DNA of 64,000 bases from Psychroserpens mesophilus (lineage in GTDB: Bacteria > Bacteroidota > Bacteroidia > Flavobacteriales > Flavobacteriaceae), in NCBI RefSeq assembly GCF_000826645.1, contig NZ_JXJP01000008.1, positions 372,001 to 436,000 on the forward strand, given 5' to 3'. Positions 8,521 through 17,050 of the stretch are shown here, piece after piece. The notes beneath the pieces were generated by a model. The model saw only the letters and a program-made list of their open reading frames with translations, did no database searches and was not told the origin of the DNA. A program made the position numbers and the translations under genes. Each line of letters opens with the position of its first letter. The stretch's first letter is position 1.

Positions 8521-9360
8521 CTATTCAGAAGAATTTAAAGTTGTTGGTTTTCTGTATTTGTGAAATGGTTGTTTTAGAAGTGTTCCTATTTTTCCGTTAG
8601 CTTCTTCATTTGGAAAGGTATCTACACCATAAACGATTAAATTTGGGTCCAGTGTCATATACGTACCAAAGATTCGGTCCCAAATTGAAAAAATATTTCC
8701 GTAGTTACTATCTGTGTAAGGTAACATATAGTGATGATGCACTTTATGCATGTTTGGAGATACTATTACATAACTCATTACATCATCAACTCGTTTAGGC
8801 AATTTGATATTAGCATGACTAAACTGAGTCGCTATTAATGACAACGACTGATATAAAAATACAATAGCGATAGGAGTCCCAACGATAAAAACACCTGCGA
8901 GTGTAAATGCAAATCTGATTATACTCTCAAGTGGATGATGTCTGTTTGCTGTAGTGGTATCGACATGATGATCTGTATGATGCACCAAATGCACCATCCA
9001 TAAGGGTTTTACTTTATGCTCCACATAATGTGCAAGATAAGCACCAATAAAGTCTAAAAATAAAACGCCAAGCAATATATAAGCCCAAAGTGGAAGGTTT
9101 GGTATCCAATTAATAATGCCAAACTCATGTTTAGTTACCCACCGAGCTGTTGCAAGTAACAAAAATGCTAATCCAAAATTTATTACAACTGTTGTTAATG
9201 TAAAAAAGATATTAGGTAGCGCATGTTTCCATTTTTTATATTTAAAATTAACTAATGGTAAGGAGCCTTCGAGTAACCAGAAAAAAGTTAATCCACCTAC
9301 TAAAATCAAACTTCTATGAAGTGATGGAATGGTTTCGAAGTATGTAATGAGAGTTTCCAA
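8521..9360 (-). CDS. Sterol desaturase / fatty acid hydroxylase superfamily membrane protein
   Basis: A 279-residue integral membrane di-iron enzyme. About four hydrophobic segments surround the histidine clusters typical of the superfamily: HYVEH (111-115), HLVHH (124-128) with nearby HH at 131-132 and 141-142, and HKVHHH (205-210). Members hydroxylate or desaturate lipid substrates, including sterols, carotenoids and fatty acids; the substrate here is not predictable. The length is typical. The 261 bases before it (8260-8520 is downstream) hold no gene I can see. Confidence 0.88.
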   Translation of the reverse strand: METLITYFETIPSLHRSLILVGGLTFFWLLEGSLPLVNFKYKKWKHALPNIFFTLTTVVINFGLAFLLLATARWVTKHEFGIINWIPNLPLWAYILLGVLFLDFIGAYLAHYVEHKVKPLWMVHLVHHTDHHVDTTTANRHHPLESIIRFAFTLAGVFIVGTPIAIVFLYQSLSLIATQFSHANIKLPKRVDDVMSYVIVSPNMHKVHHHYMLPYTDSNYGNIFSIWDRIFGTYMTLDPNLIVYGVDTFPNEEANGKIGTLLKQPFHKYRKPTTLNSSE

Positions 9361-9365
9361 ACTGT

Positions 9366-10253
9366 TTAGTAATTATTCTTAACTATTAAATTAGTCATCT
9401 TCAAATTTACTAAAGAAACTTTACTTCTCCATGAACTTGCGTTAGTTTCATCTTTTAGAAGCAGATAAGAAGTAAAATATAAGAAGGCTTCGAAGGATTC
9501 ATCTGAAGCATCACCTGCAGAATCATCAATTCGTCTTAACTGACGCAATACCTTTTTTGCCTTCCCTAACACCAAGTCTTGATAAATTTTTTGAAGTTGT
9601 ATTTTTCGGTTTAAAACCGTTGAAGTTTCAGCTGAAGCTAAAGTTTCCGCCTCTTTTAAATAATAATTAGAAATTTTAATGATTTCTGGTCTAACCTGAT
9701 CATTTACCAACACCGCAAAATCAATATATTTTGATGCCAAGCGATATGCTGTATTCCAATCTTTTTGCGTTTTATAATTGGTCAATTCTGCTTTTAAAAA
9801 TGCAGTATTTAATGCATATTTAGAAATGAATTTTCCAATATCTAAATAGTCATAATACGTAAATGACGTGTTAATAATAGTTCCATTAATGTCCATTATT
9901 TTAATAGAATCATCATTGAACTTATCAATATACAGCTGATTTCGTTTTCCTTTTATATCCTTATACAGGGTTTCATAATTGGTTTCGCTAATAATTACTG
10001 GTACAAAATGTTTCCAGATAACCTCATTCAAACTTTCATTGCTGAACAAATCATCTACATAAGCGACGCCTTTGTCATCAGTAATTAACACAGGGTATTG
10101 ACCATAAGACACATCTTCCCATATAACGAAAAGTAATTTATCTTGAACGAAAGCAAGGCTTTTGGCAACCTCTAAAGATGTCATCCACTCTTGAGATTGG
10201 CATACAAACAACGTATTAAAAACGAGCAGAACTGAAAGTACAACTTTTTTCAT
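9366..10253 (-). CDS. Exported hypothetical protein, possibly with a degenerate thioredoxin-like N-terminal half
   Basis: A 295-residue protein with a signal peptide ending near residue 20 (VCQSQ). The N-terminal half (WMTSLEVAKSLAFVQDKLLFVIWED... and later a stretch ending in FISKYA) has the layout of thioredoxin-like proteins that carry no CxxC motif. The C-terminal half is helical and could form TPR-like pairs. There are no catalytic cysteines, so redox activity is unlikely. It precedes the sterol-desaturase gene by 5 bases, so the two are probably co-transcribed. Function unknown. Confidence 0.6.
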   Translation of the reverse strand: MKKVVLSVLLVFNTLFVCQSQEWMTSLEVAKSLAFVQDKLLFVIWEDVSYGQYPVLITDDKGVAYVDDLFSNESLNEVIWKHFVPVIISETNYETLYKDIKGKRNQLYIDKFNDDSIKIMDINGTIINTSFTYYDYLDIGKFISKYALNTAFLKAELTNYKTQKDWNTAYRLASKYIDFAVLVNDQVRPEIIKISNYYLKEAETLASAETSTVLNRKIQLQKIYQDLVLGKAKKVLRQLRRIDDSAGDASDESFEAFLYFTSYLLLKDETNASSWRSKVSLVNLKMTNLIVKNNY

Positions 10254-10265
10254 AGGCTTTTGATA

Positions 10266-10760
10266 TTAAAGTTTAATCCGTTGTTTCATAGCTTCAACAA
10301 TATTGTAAGCTGCTGGGCAAATAGCGGTGTTTTTTAATGTTAAGTTTGATATTTGCTGAAACTTTTTGCGATCTGTATGCGGAAATTCGCGACATGCTTT
10401 TGGTCGCACTTCGTAAATTGAGCAGTAATTATCAGCACCTAAAAATTCACAAGGCACAGATTGCAATACATAATCATTCTCTTCATCTAATCTTAAATAG
10501 GTATCGATAAATTGCTGCTGTTTCATTTTAAAGTGTTTCGCAATACGATCGATATCCTTTGCTGTAAACAATGGACCAGTAGTTTTACAGCAGTTTGCAC
10601 AATCTAAACAGTCGGTTCGTTCAAATTCGGCTTCATGAAGGTCTTGCATTATATAATCTAACTGCTTAGGTGGCTTTTTTTTGAGCTTAACAAAGAAGGT
10701 TTTATTTTCCTTATGCCTATCTTTGGCGAGCTTGGGCAGATTATTTATAAAGTCTTGCAT
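10266..10760 (-). CDS. YkgJ-family cysteine-cluster protein
   Basis: A 164-residue protein with the Cys pattern of the YkgJ/Fe-S or zinc cluster family: CLDCANCC (C51, C54, C57, C58), then C104, C113 and C123 in a CREFPH context, plus C148. These clusters are thought to bind Zn or an Fe-S centre; the biochemical role is unknown in most members. It ends 12 bases before the start of the exported protein gene at 10253, in the same direction, so these three leftward genes may form one operon. Confidence 0.85.
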   Translation of the reverse strand: MQDFINNLPKLAKDRHKENKTFFVKLKKKPPKQLDYIMQDLHEAEFERTDCLDCANCCKTTGPLFTAKDIDRIAKHFKMKQQQFIDTYLRLDEENDYVLQSVPCEFLGADNYCSIYEVRPKACREFPHTDRKKFQQISNLTLKNTAICPAAYNIVEAMKQRIKL

Positions 10761-10856
10761 AATACAAAAATACTGAACTTGCCTTTCAAATTACATTGGT
10801 GGCAATACAATTAACAAAATTAAACAGATTCTGAATTACCTTCGGAAAGACCCTAT

Positions 10857-11555
10857 ATGAAAGATATATTCGGAAAAGCTTTACGCGATTATCACAACAA
10901 TAATTATACCGAAGACCTCATCACCTCGACAAATATTTCAGATGATGATGTACTACCACTTCCCTATTTGTTTCGATCTTATTCGGAAATGCCTAAGTTG
11001 GAACAAAAAGCCTTACAGTTAGCCAAAGGAAATATTTTAGATGTCGGTTGTGGGTCAGGAAGCCATAGTTTATATCTGCAAAAGCAAGATTTTAACGTCA
11101 AAGCTATCGATATTTCTGAAGGCGCCGTTGAAGTATGTAAAAAAAGAGGGGTTCATCATGTAGAATTAAAAGCGCTTTTAGATGAAACGGAAACCTTCGA
11201 TACCATTCTCCTTTTGATGAATGGTACTGGAATCTTTCAGGAACTATCTCTGGTTTCTACGTATTTAAACCATTTGAAAACTTTGTTAAAACCTAATGGA
11301 CAAATTTTAATGGACTCTTCTGATATTCAATACATGTACGAAGATGAAGATGGCGGACTCTGGATTGATACGAATGCCAATTATTATGGTGAACTGGATT
11401 ATTTCTTGAGTTATAAAGGTGAGGATGAAGACCCAATGAAATGGTTATATCTAGATTTTGAACGTTTACAAATCGCTTGTAAAAGCGTTGGCTTAACATG
11501 TGAGAAACTAATGGAAGGTGAACATTTTGATTACATGGCGAGGATATCAAAATAG
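10857..11555 (+). CDS. Class I SAM-dependent methyltransferase
   Basis: A 232-residue soluble enzyme with motif I ILDVGCGSGSH (about residues 58-68), the acidic motif II end AIDIS (about 79-83) and a Methyltransf_11/25-like core. The C-terminal part, with DYFLSYKGEDEDP, is typical of a flavobacterial group annotated only as methyltransferase. The substrate cannot be inferred. It is divergent from the YkgJ-family gene and converges on the amidohydrolase gene, with a repeat arm in between. Confidence 0.85.
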   Translation: MKDIFGKALRDYHNNNYTEDLITSTNISDDDVLPLPYLFRSYSEMPKLEQKALQLAKGNILDVGCGSGSHSLYLQKQDFNVKAIDISEGAVEVCKKRGVHHVELKALLDETETFDTILLLMNGTGIFQELSLVSTYLNHLKTLLKPNGQILMDSSDIQYMYEDEDGGLWIDTNANYYGELDYFLSYKGEDEDPMKWLYLDFERLQIACKSVGLTCEKLMEGEHFDYMARISK

Positions 11556-11557
11556 TT

Positions 11558-11635
11558 TGTCATCGTTAAGGAGATACAACTGAAGAATCTTTAATTTAAA
11601 ACAAAATAAGATTCTTCGCTTTGCTCTGAATGACA
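11558..11635. repeat. Dispersed palindromic repeat (TGTCAT...ATGACA type) between convergent genes
   Basis: The right arm (11608-11635) contains AAGATTCTTCGCTTTGCTC followed by TGAATGACA. The left arm is partly decayed but keeps TGTCAT (11558-11563) and GAAGAATCTT (11582-11591), which pairs perfectly with AAGATTCTTC (11608-11617). This resembles REP/MITE-like intergenic palindromes widespread in Bacteroidota. It lies between two convergent stops, where it could also act as a terminator. Related single arms occur at 16973-16998 and 23641-23670. Confidence 0.6.
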
Positions 11636-11640
11636 TACAA

Positions 11641-13260
11641 TTACTGTTTTTCTCCGTCAACAAAAGTTTTTTCCACTTTAATATTCGGGATTTCATTTTG
11701 ATCGACTGTCATAATATCTTTATCTAACACAATAAAATCGGCAAATTTACCAGTTTCAATACTTCCTTTTTCGTTCTCTTCAAAGTTTGAATAGGCTGCC
11801 CAAATGGTCATTCCCTTTAAGGTTTCTTCTCTAGTCAACCCGTTTTCTTTCTGGAATCCACCTTCAGGATATTGTTCTAAATCTTGTCTAGCTACGGCAG
11901 CATAAAAGGTTAAAAACGGACTCACACGTTCTACAGGAAAATCGGTTCCTAAAGCCACTTTTCCGTAGGCATTTAATAAATCTTTAAATGCGTAAGCGCC
12001 TTTGATGCGTTCACTTCCTAATCGATCTTCAGCCCAATACATATCACTTGTTGCATGTGTTGGCTGAATGGATGGCATGACGTTTTTATACAACTCAAAA
12101 TCTTCCTGAGAAACTACTTGTGCATGCTCTACTCGCCAGCGTCGATTTGGTTTTCCTTCGAGTACTTTATTGTAAGTTTGTAAAACCGTATGATTAGCAG
12201 AATCACCAATAGCATGGGTATTCATTTGATACTCTGAATTGGCAATGCGCTCTGCATTTTTATTAAACGTTTCTAAGTCGGTCACCAGCAATCCGAAATG
12301 GTCTGGTTTATCGCTATAAGGTGCTCGTAACATTGCTCCTCTTGAGCCCAACGCACCATCTGCATAAAATTTAAATGAACGCACATTTAATCTGTCGGTT
12401 TTAATAACACCTTTGTTTAAGTAATAATCAACATTTTGTTCAGTTCCAGAAGCCATTGCATACACGCGCATTTTTAAATCTCCAGTCTTATGTAAACTAT
12501 CTATAATTTCAATTGCATACTGATCTAGTCCAGCATCATCAACGGTTGTTAAACCTAAATCAAAACAGAGGTCTTGCGCAACTAATAAAGCTTCTACTAC
12601 ATCTTCTCTTGTATATCCTGCTGGCCAATGTTTCCACACCGAATCTACTGCATTATCAACTAAAACTCCCGTAAGTTCTCCATTTTCAATCACGACTTCT
12701 CCTCCATCAACTTTGGTATTAATAGTGATACCTCCAAGATCTAAAGCGGCTTGATTACATAACGTAGCATGACCATCGATACGAGTTAAAGCAACAGGTG
12801 TCTTAGGAAATAATTTATCTAGCAATGTTTTATTGGGAAACGCTTTCTCTTCCCAATCGTTTTGATCCCAACCTCTTCCTACAATATAGTCTTGTTGTTT
12901 TTCATTTTGAAAATCTAAAACACGCTTTACGACGTCTTCAAAACTTTTCGTTCCAACTAAGTCAACATCTTGTTGGTCTAGACCTAATCCTAAAAAGTGA
13001 CAATGTGCATCAATAAAACCTGGGACAACTGTTTTACCCTGAAGGTCAATTACATCTGCTGAAGTGTATTTAGATTGTATATCACTTGAAGTACCAACAT
13101 CAACGAATTTCCCGGCTTTAACAGCAAAGGATTCGGCTTTACTAAAATCGTTATCGACAGTATACACGTTCGCATTAATGATGATAGAATCGACGTTTTG
13201 CTTTTCTTCTGAGCATGAGAAACAAATGATTAATAGAAGAAGGATGGTTAGTTTTTTCAT
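11641..13260 (-). CDS. Amidohydrolase family lipoprotein (YtcJ-like, Amidohydro_3)
   Basis: A 539-residue predicted lipoprotein (lipobox FSCS near residues 15-18). The metal-dependent hydrolase fold is shown by PGFIDAHCHF (HxH pair near residue 86), GRGWDQNDW, the carboxylated-lysine/His region KFYADGALGSRGA, NTHAIGD (near 350), WRVEHAQ and ALGTDFPVE near the C-terminus. These are the marks of the YtcJ/NfdA-like branch, which hydrolyses amides or formyl groups; substrates are mostly unknown. Membrane anchoring on the periplasmic side or outer membrane suggests scavenging of an external compound. Confidence 0.88.
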   Translation of the reverse strand: MKKLTILLLLIICFSCSEEKQNVDSIIINANVYTVDNDFSKAESFAVKAGKFVDVGTSSDIQSKYTSADVIDLQGKTVVPGFIDAHCHFLGLGLDQQDVDLVGTKSFEDVVKRVLDFQNEKQQDYIVGRGWDQNDWEEKAFPNKTLLDKLFPKTPVALTRIDGHATLCNQAALDLGGITINTKVDGGEVVIENGELTGVLVDNAVDSVWKHWPAGYTREDVVEALLVAQDLCFDLGLTTVDDAGLDQYAIEIIDSLHKTGDLKMRVYAMASGTEQNVDYYLNKGVIKTDRLNVRSFKFYADGALGSRGAMLRAPYSDKPDHFGLLVTDLETFNKNAERIANSEYQMNTHAIGDSANHTVLQTYNKVLEGKPNRRWRVEHAQVVSQEDFELYKNVMPSIQPTHATSDMYWAEDRLGSERIKGAYAFKDLLNAYGKVALGTDFPVERVSPFLTFYAAVARQDLEQYPEGGFQKENGLTREETLKGMTIWAAYSNFEENEKGSIETGKFADFIVLDKDIMTVDQNEIPNIKVEKTFVDGEKQ

Positions 13261-13268
13261 TTATATTT

Positions 13269-15032
13269 TCATTTCTTGATTATTTCTATAGTTTCCATTC
13301 CAAACTCTGTTTTAATTTTTACAAAATAAACACCTTTAGAATATCCACTGAATTTGATTTCAGAGTGGAATCTATTATTTGCTATATCAATGGCTTCCAA
13401 TTGCCTTCCATTGACATCATAAATTTTAATAGAATCGATTATATGTATGCTTTGAATAAATAAAACATCATTCACTGGGTTTGGATAAGTTGAAATAGCA
13501 CTATCTTTTATTTCTCTTACCGAAAGGGAATTACACTCACTTTCGTCATTTACAAAATTTGAATTAACATCTATTTGCCAAAAATCTAAAATAACAGCGT
13601 CTTTATCGTCAACATAAATACATGTTAAATTTGAATTACTACTAGCATCAAAATCATTAATAAGATAATTAAAACCATTTCTTAAATCTAAACTCTCTAA
13701 TAAATTATTACTACAATCAAGTTCATCTAAGGTTACTTGATTTGTTAAATCGAGATTTGTAATATAATTATTTGAACAATAAAAAAGATTTAAACCTATT
13801 TGCGCTGAAACATCAATTTCTGACAAATTATTATTGGAAACACCTAAATACGATAAATCAGGATTAGAAGATAAATCAATTTGATTAAAGTCATTATCAA
13901 AAATAGAAAGATTCCTCAGCGAATTATTATTTGAAAGATTAAGGCTACTTAAATCGTTACCACTACAATCTAAATTCTCTAAAAGTGTATTGCTGGTTAC
14001 ATCTAAATCACTGATTGAGTTATAACCTACAGCCAGTAACTCTAATTGAGTATTTAAACTTACATCTATATTACTTAATAAGTTAGAATTTATATACAAG
14101 AAAATTAAATTTAAATTATTTGAGACATCAATATCATTTATTTGATTTGAAGTTAGACTCACATAACTTAAGTCTAAATTATTAGTAATATCTATATCAC
14201 TTAATTGATTTGAAGCCAAATCTAAAAAACTTAAATCTAGGTTATTGGTGAGGTCTAAAGCTCCTATTTGATTTGAATTGCAATTAAGACTTTCTAAGTC
14301 ATTAAATCCAGTAACATTGAGATTAGTTATGGAGTTATAACCAATATTCAAAGCTCTTAAATTAGAGAAATACTCTATACCAGTTAAATCTGAAATGTTT
14401 TGTGAAGTCACCCTCAAATTTAATACTTGATAAGCTTCAGTAAATTGTATTTCGTTATCATTGTTTAAATCAACATCAGAATCATAAATTGAATCAAAAT
14501 TTGTATCTACACAAAAGGTATTAAGTAGCGCGTTTTTAAAATTTACATCTGGAATATTTAAAATTTCTGGATACGTATTTAACAATGTTATGTTAACATC
14601 AGTTGGGCCATCAGGATTAGAAATTAAGAAATAATAGTAATTTCCGCCATATAAAACAATGTCTCTAGAAGTTGATAATGAACATGCATTATTACTTGAG
14701 AGCGACAAATCGGAGTCATTATTTAATACCGGAAAATCAGTTTCATAAACTAAAATAAATGAAGAACTACTTCCATTTGATAATTCTATTCTGATTTTCT
14801 CATTTTGTATTGGATTATATTCATAATACACTCTTGTGTAATCAGTACCAATATCACATGTTAACATATTTCCACCCGAAGCTGATGTAGCATTTTGAGT
14901 TTGCACATTAATATCGGAATATGGTAAACTAGTAATAATTGGTGCATTGTGAATATCATCGTTTGGAGGGATTTGCGAAAAAGCAAATGTTGAAATCAGT
15001 AAGAATAAAAATAAAAAGTAGCAATGTTTCAT
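13269..15032 (-). CDS. Leucine-rich-repeat protein with T9SS type A sorting domain
   Basis: A 587-residue secreted protein. It has a signal peptide (ending FAFSQ near residue 20), an N-terminal beta domain to about 155, then about 14-16 internalin-like leucine-rich repeats (about 190-480) built on LxxLxLxxNxLxxIDVS, many with LDCSNN or LDLTNN. A C-terminal type A sorting domain (about 515-587) starts at YPNPVNDVLFI and contains IYDVNGR and GVYFVKI. It should be exported by the type IX system and attached to or released from the cell surface. LRRs suggest protein or glycan binding. The stop lies 8 bases from the start of the amidohydrolase gene. Confidence 0.9.
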   Translation of the reverse strand: MKHCYFLFLFLLISTFAFSQIPPNDDIHNAPIITSLPYSDINVQTQNATSASGGNMLTCDIGTDYTRVYYEYNPIQNEKIRIELSNGSSSSFILVYETDFPVLNNDSDLSLSSNNACSLSTSRDIVLYGGNYYYFLISNPDGPTDVNITLLNTYPEILNIPDVNFKNALLNTFCVDTNFDSIYDSDVDLNNDNEIQFTEAYQVLNLRVTSQNISDLTGIEYFSNLRALNIGYNSITNLNVTGFNDLESLNCNSNQIGALDLTNNLDLSFLDLASNQLSDIDITNNLDLSYVSLTSNQINDIDVSNNLNLIFLYINSNLLSNIDVSLNTQLELLAVGYNSISDLDVTSNTLLENLDCSGNDLSSLNLSNNNSLRNLSIFDNDFNQIDLSSNPDLSYLGVSNNNLSEIDVSAQIGLNLFYCSNNYITNLDLTNQVTLDELDCSNNLLESLDLRNGFNYLINDFDASSNSNLTCIYVDDKDAVILDFWQIDVNSNFVNDESECNSLSVREIKDSAISTYPNPVNDVLFIQSIHIIDSIKIYDVNGRQLEAIDIANNRFHSEIKFSGYSKGVYFVKIKTEFGMETIEIIKK

Positions 15033-15063
15033 AACATGAATTATTAATTACTACAATAATATG

Positions 15064-15096
<33 letters not shown>

Positions 15097-15240
15097 ATGA
15101 AAAACAGTATACTAAATAAGATTTTAGTCGAAATTAGTATATAATCTTTTACACTTACGTCTTTAGGTAATAAAATCAAATATACTTGACTTAATCAAAA
15201 TAATAGTATAAAAATCATAGTGTTGCTGCTTTTCAGAAAT

Positions 15241-16959
15241 TTAAAAATTAAACTGATAGGTTGCTCCAGCTAAGAACTGAATACCTTGTACAGGATAATT
15301 TAACCAACGTTGGTAATCTTGGTTGGCAATATTATTGGCTTTAGCAAATACAGACAGTTGGTCATTAATTTTATAACCAGCATGGGCATTTACATCAAAG
15401 AAGCTATCTAGTGTTATCGTTTGTGGCGAACCAACTGGAAAGAAACTCTGCTCGATTGCAAACTGATCTTTTCGCTCACCTACAAAAAACAGATTTGCTC
15501 CAGCAAACCAATGCTCATCAATCTGGTAATCTAAAAATAACGATGCTTCAATATCTGGTAAATTCCAAGCTTCAGCTTCAGCTTCTGTATTGTAAGCGAA
15601 ATACTCTGCTTTCATTGTTAATTTAAAGTTTCGGTTGATATCGACATTCAATTCACCTGCGATCGAAAATGTATCCACATCATCATAAACAACACCTAAT
15701 GAATTTCCAAATTGATAATTCTTTTCTGCTGTTCCTAACAAAGCGTTAGATTTAAATAGAGCTCTGTTGTTGTCTGATACATAATGTCCGCTAATATTAT
15801 AACTCAAACTATTTGATAACTTACCTTTAAGTCCGATAGACGCATTATAGATTTGATCGGTTGGCGCAATAAATAATGTTGGTGACACGAACGGATTCTC
15901 CTGAGCAAAGTCGTAGTAAGAATTTTGAATTAGTCCACCTGTAATACCTCCGTAAGCAATCATTAATTCATCAACTAGTCGATAACTCGCTGTGATGTTA
16001 GGATAAATAAAGAACTTACTTTCATTAGCTTCCGAATCGTTAAGATACACCAAATTCACACCTAAACTTACGGTTAAATCGTCTTGTTTCATCTGATAAC
16101 TTGGTGCAATTCCGATATTGAAATTTCCGTAGTTTAACTCTTCATTTAAAAAATAACTTCGGTCAAACGAACCACTAATATAATCTATGGTCACTTCAGC
16201 ATTAACAAGTTCATCACTTACAGGTATTTCAAATCCTGAAGTTAATATAAATCGATTTTCGCCGGAATCCTGATCATCACCAAAACGTCTGTACAACACA
16301 CTTCCATTTTCAATAATAGCATCTTCAAAATTGATATGACCTCCCAAATTTGCCGTATAAAATGAATGATCTACATCAAAAACATCAATATCCTGATCTG
16401 GCAGTCCATACCAATTGTAAGACTGTAGTTTGAATCCACCTTCAACTTTCCATGATAAATCACTCAACTTCTGACTGTAATGTGCGTTCAATCCGGTTTC
16501 AGAGAAATTATTATCAAAATTTATTCCTTCAATATCTCCTGCTGAAGAATGATGACTAAAATAACCGCCAACGCGTTCGGTATTACTCAATGCATGATTA
16601 AGATACACTTCTCCCAAAATCGTGGTGTAAGTTCCAACACCTAAAGACGCGTAATTGTCGTATAATTTCACAGGTTTTTCTTTATCTACAGTCGCTGCTT
16701 TTCCTTTAGCAGGCGTAAAAGTTGAAGCTACAGGTATAGAAAAAATATTGTATGTAATCTCTTTCTTCTTAGCCGTTGTAGAATCATTTAAACTTGGCGT
16801 TTCTTTGATTTTAAAAGCATCAGAAATTTTAGGCGTATATGGTTTTACAACATTTACGGTTCCTGCATCGATTGAATCATTTTGCTGTTCTTGTGCAAAA
16901 GACAGAACGACGTTTAAGCTAAGGATGGTTAGAACTATATATTTGAAATTGCTTTTCAT
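15241..16959 (-). CDS. Outer-membrane beta-barrel protein (TonB-dependent-receptor-like, without plug)
   Basis: A 572-residue protein with a signal peptide ending near residue 23 (LSFAQ). A short N-terminal segment carries KPYTPKISDAFKIKE, then from about residue 95 the chain is a long series of alternating amphipathic strands (for example YASLGVGTYTTILGEVYLN) ending in a terminal aromatic residue (GATYQFNF), as expected for a BAM-assembled barrel. No TonB plug domain or TonB box is evident, unlike full receptors. It directly follows the 1007-residue TPR gene on the same strand (91-base gap), and this TPR-barrel pair is a recurrent neighbourhood in flavobacteria as I remember it. Confidence 0.8.
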   Translation of the reverse strand: MKSNFKYIVLTILSLNVVLSFAQEQQNDSIDAGTVNVVKPYTPKISDAFKIKETPSLNDSTTAKKKEITYNIFSIPVASTFTPAKGKAATVDKEKPVKLYDNYASLGVGTYTTILGEVYLNHALSNTERVGGYFSHHSSAGDIEGINFDNNFSETGLNAHYSQKLSDLSWKVEGGFKLQSYNWYGLPDQDIDVFDVDHSFYTANLGGHINFEDAIIENGSVLYRRFGDDQDSGENRFILTSGFEIPVSDELVNAEVTIDYISGSFDRSYFLNEELNYGNFNIGIAPSYQMKQDDLTVSLGVNLVYLNDSEANESKFFIYPNITASYRLVDELMIAYGGITGGLIQNSYYDFAQENPFVSPTLFIAPTDQIYNASIGLKGKLSNSLSYNISGHYVSDNNRALFKSNALLGTAEKNYQFGNSLGVVYDDVDTFSIAGELNVDINRNFKLTMKAEYFAYNTEAEAEAWNLPDIEASLFLDYQIDEHWFAGANLFFVGERKDQFAIEQSFFPVGSPQTITLDSFFDVNAHAGYKINDQLSVFAKANNIANQDYQRWLNYPVQGIQFLAGATYQFNF

Positions 16960-16972
16960 AAGTTATATTGTT

Positions 16973-16998
16973 TTGCTTCGACTAAGCTCAGCATGACA
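16973..16998. repeat. Single arm of a dispersed intergenic repeat
   Basis: The segment, containing GCTTCGACTAAGCTCAGC and ending ATGACA, resembles the right arm of the TGTCAT...ATGACA intergenic palindromes seen at 11558-11635. It lies between the TPR gene and the barrel gene. No opposing arm is visible. Confidence 0.45.
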
Positions 16999-17050
16999 TT
17001 TTTTAATATTAGAATTACCTGTTAAATAAATGGACTTCTTCTAAGGAATA

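Noticed and set aside
10765-10772. TATTTTTG as a -7 promoter element for the YkgJ-family gene (- strand)
   Set aside because: It lies only about 5 bases before the ATG, which would require a leaderless transcript; the match may be chance in an A-rich spacer.
15241-16959. Full TonB-dependent receptor call for the barrel protein
   Set aside because: The N-terminus is too short for a plug domain and has no TonB box, so only a barrel is supported.
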